From Psychrobacter cibarius (GTDB taxonomy: Bacteria > Pseudomonadota > Gammaproteobacteria > Pseudomonadales > Moraxellaceae): DNA of 64,000 bases. How positions within the stretch are numbered: position 1 is the stretch's first letter; each line of letters begins with the position of its first letter. A program made the translations under genes and the position numbers. Below the pieces are notes generated by a model. It did no database searches, was not told the DNA's origin, and worked only from the letters and a program-made list of their open reading frames with translations. Positions 63,311 to 64,000 of the stretch are shown here, piece by piece. Location: the NCBI GenBank assembly GCA_030686115.1, contig CP131612.1, forward strand, positions 1,240,001 through 1,304,000. Reading direction: 5' to 3'.

Positions 63311-64000
63311 TTAACGCTCAACTTGACTCACGTCACGTACCGCACCAGTATCGGCACTGGTAGTCATAGCAGCATAGGCACGTAGCGCAGGGGTCACATG
63401 ACGGTCACGGCTTATAGGCTTCCACGCATCGCGGCCACGAGCTTCCATCGCCTCGCGGCGAGTGGCCAAATCGGCATCACTGACTTGCATGTTGATCGTA
63501 CGATTAGGAATGTCGATATGGATGGTATCGCCTTCTTCAACCAAGCCAATGGCGCCACCTTCCGCTGCTTCTGGGCTTGCATGACCAATGGATAAACCTG
63601 ATGTTCCACCCGAGAAACGACCATCAGTGAGTAGGGCGCATTCTTTACCCAAGCCTTTAGACTTAAGGTAAGTGGTCGGATATAGCATCTCTTGCATGCC
63701 AGGGCCACCTTTAGGGCCTTCATAGCGGATAATGACCACATCACCTGCCACGATCTCATCAGCCAATACCGCAGCGACAGCATCATCTTGTGACTCAAAT
63801 AGGCGCGCGCGTCCAGTAAATACTAGAATGCTGTCATCCACACCTGCGGTTTTGACTACACAGCCACGCTCAGCGATATTGCCATACAATACGGCCAATC
63901 CACCATCTGTAGAATAGGCATGTTGGGCACTACGGATACAACCTGACTCGCGATTGACGTCGAGGTTCGACCATTCTTTTGATTGTGAAAATGCCTCAGT
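63311..64000 (-). CDS. ilvD: Dihydroxy-acid dehydratase, N-terminus missing at window edge
   Basis: The last ~229 residues of an enzyme of about 610. It catalyses dehydration of 2,3-dihydroxy-3-methylbutanoate and its homologue in branched-chain amino acid synthesis, using an iron-sulfur cluster. The visible part carries [46 protein letters not shown], the conserved [34 protein letters not shown], and [10 protein letters not shown]. The reading frame stays open to the right edge; the lack of a start is a window artefact. An internal ATG/TTG must not be taken as the start. Confidence 0.97.
   Translation of the reverse strand, partial: TEAFSQSKEWSNLDVNRESGCIRSAQHAYSTDGGLAVLYGNIAERGCVVKTAGVDDSILVFTGRARLFESQDDAVAAVLADEIVAGDVVIIRYEGPKGGPGMQEMLYPTTYLKSKGLGKECALLTDGRFSGGTSGLSIGHASPEAAEGGAIGLVEEGDTIHIDIPNRTINMQVSDADLATRREAMEARGRDAWKPISRDRHVTPALRAYAAMTTSADTGAVRDVSQVER

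Overview
The window looks like chromosomal DNA of a Moraxellaceae gammaproteobacterium, most likely Psychrobacter. This rests on protein style and gene neighbourhoods (HMW-FabG/MaoC/thiolase block, PPK2, parAB, exbBD-msbA-lpxK-kdsB, moderately AT-rich DNA), not on a database search. Most of it is ordinary core genome. I see no tRNA, rRNA, CRISPR array or prophage.

Layout. 1-5.5 kb: divergent ppsA (cut by the left edge) and its regulator ppsR, a small lipoprotein, and a soluble transhydrogenase (sthA) with an N-terminal extension. 5.6-12.2 kb: a minus-strand export cluster (TolC, YihY, HlyD and two ABC-2 permeases) with no ABC ATPase. 12.8-17.4 kb: glpK with an internal insertion, a glycine-zipper protein, an EEP-family hydrolase and a TetR regulator. 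17.5-28.8 kb: a minus-strand surface-protein locus with a 671-aa protein, a 154-aa protein, a 712-aa DUF11-type protein, a ~1777-aa outer-membrane barrel protein and a 257-aa secreted protein. This is the least described and most interesting part.

29.5-34.0 kb: aceE-aceF, then an intact IS5-family insertion sequence. 35.1-42.7 kb: ompW, a 75-aa zinc-ribbon/TM protein, a voltage-gated K+ channel, a TerD-domain protein, a WYL regulator and a Lon-like protease. 42.9-53.1 kb: a long plus-strand series with rsmG, parA, parB, exbB, exbD, msbA, lpxK, kdsB, holB and a PilZ protein; it serves chromosome partition, lipid A/KDO supply and replication. 53.3-60.2 kb: ppk2, a thiolase divergent from HMW FabG and MaoC hydratase (a fatty-acyl module), and a DUF442-like phosphatase. 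60.4-64 kb: a serine hydrolase, a Na+/H+ antiporter, and ilvD cut by the right edge.

Non-coding structure includes two copies of a ~170-bp MITE (43.8 and 53.2 kb) plus a degenerate third (60.2 kb). Their ends share the first 10 bases with the ends of the resident IS5-like element. A separate ~75-bp dispersed repeat occurs at 10.3 and 59.5 kb. Many intergenic gaps carry clear intrinsic terminators.
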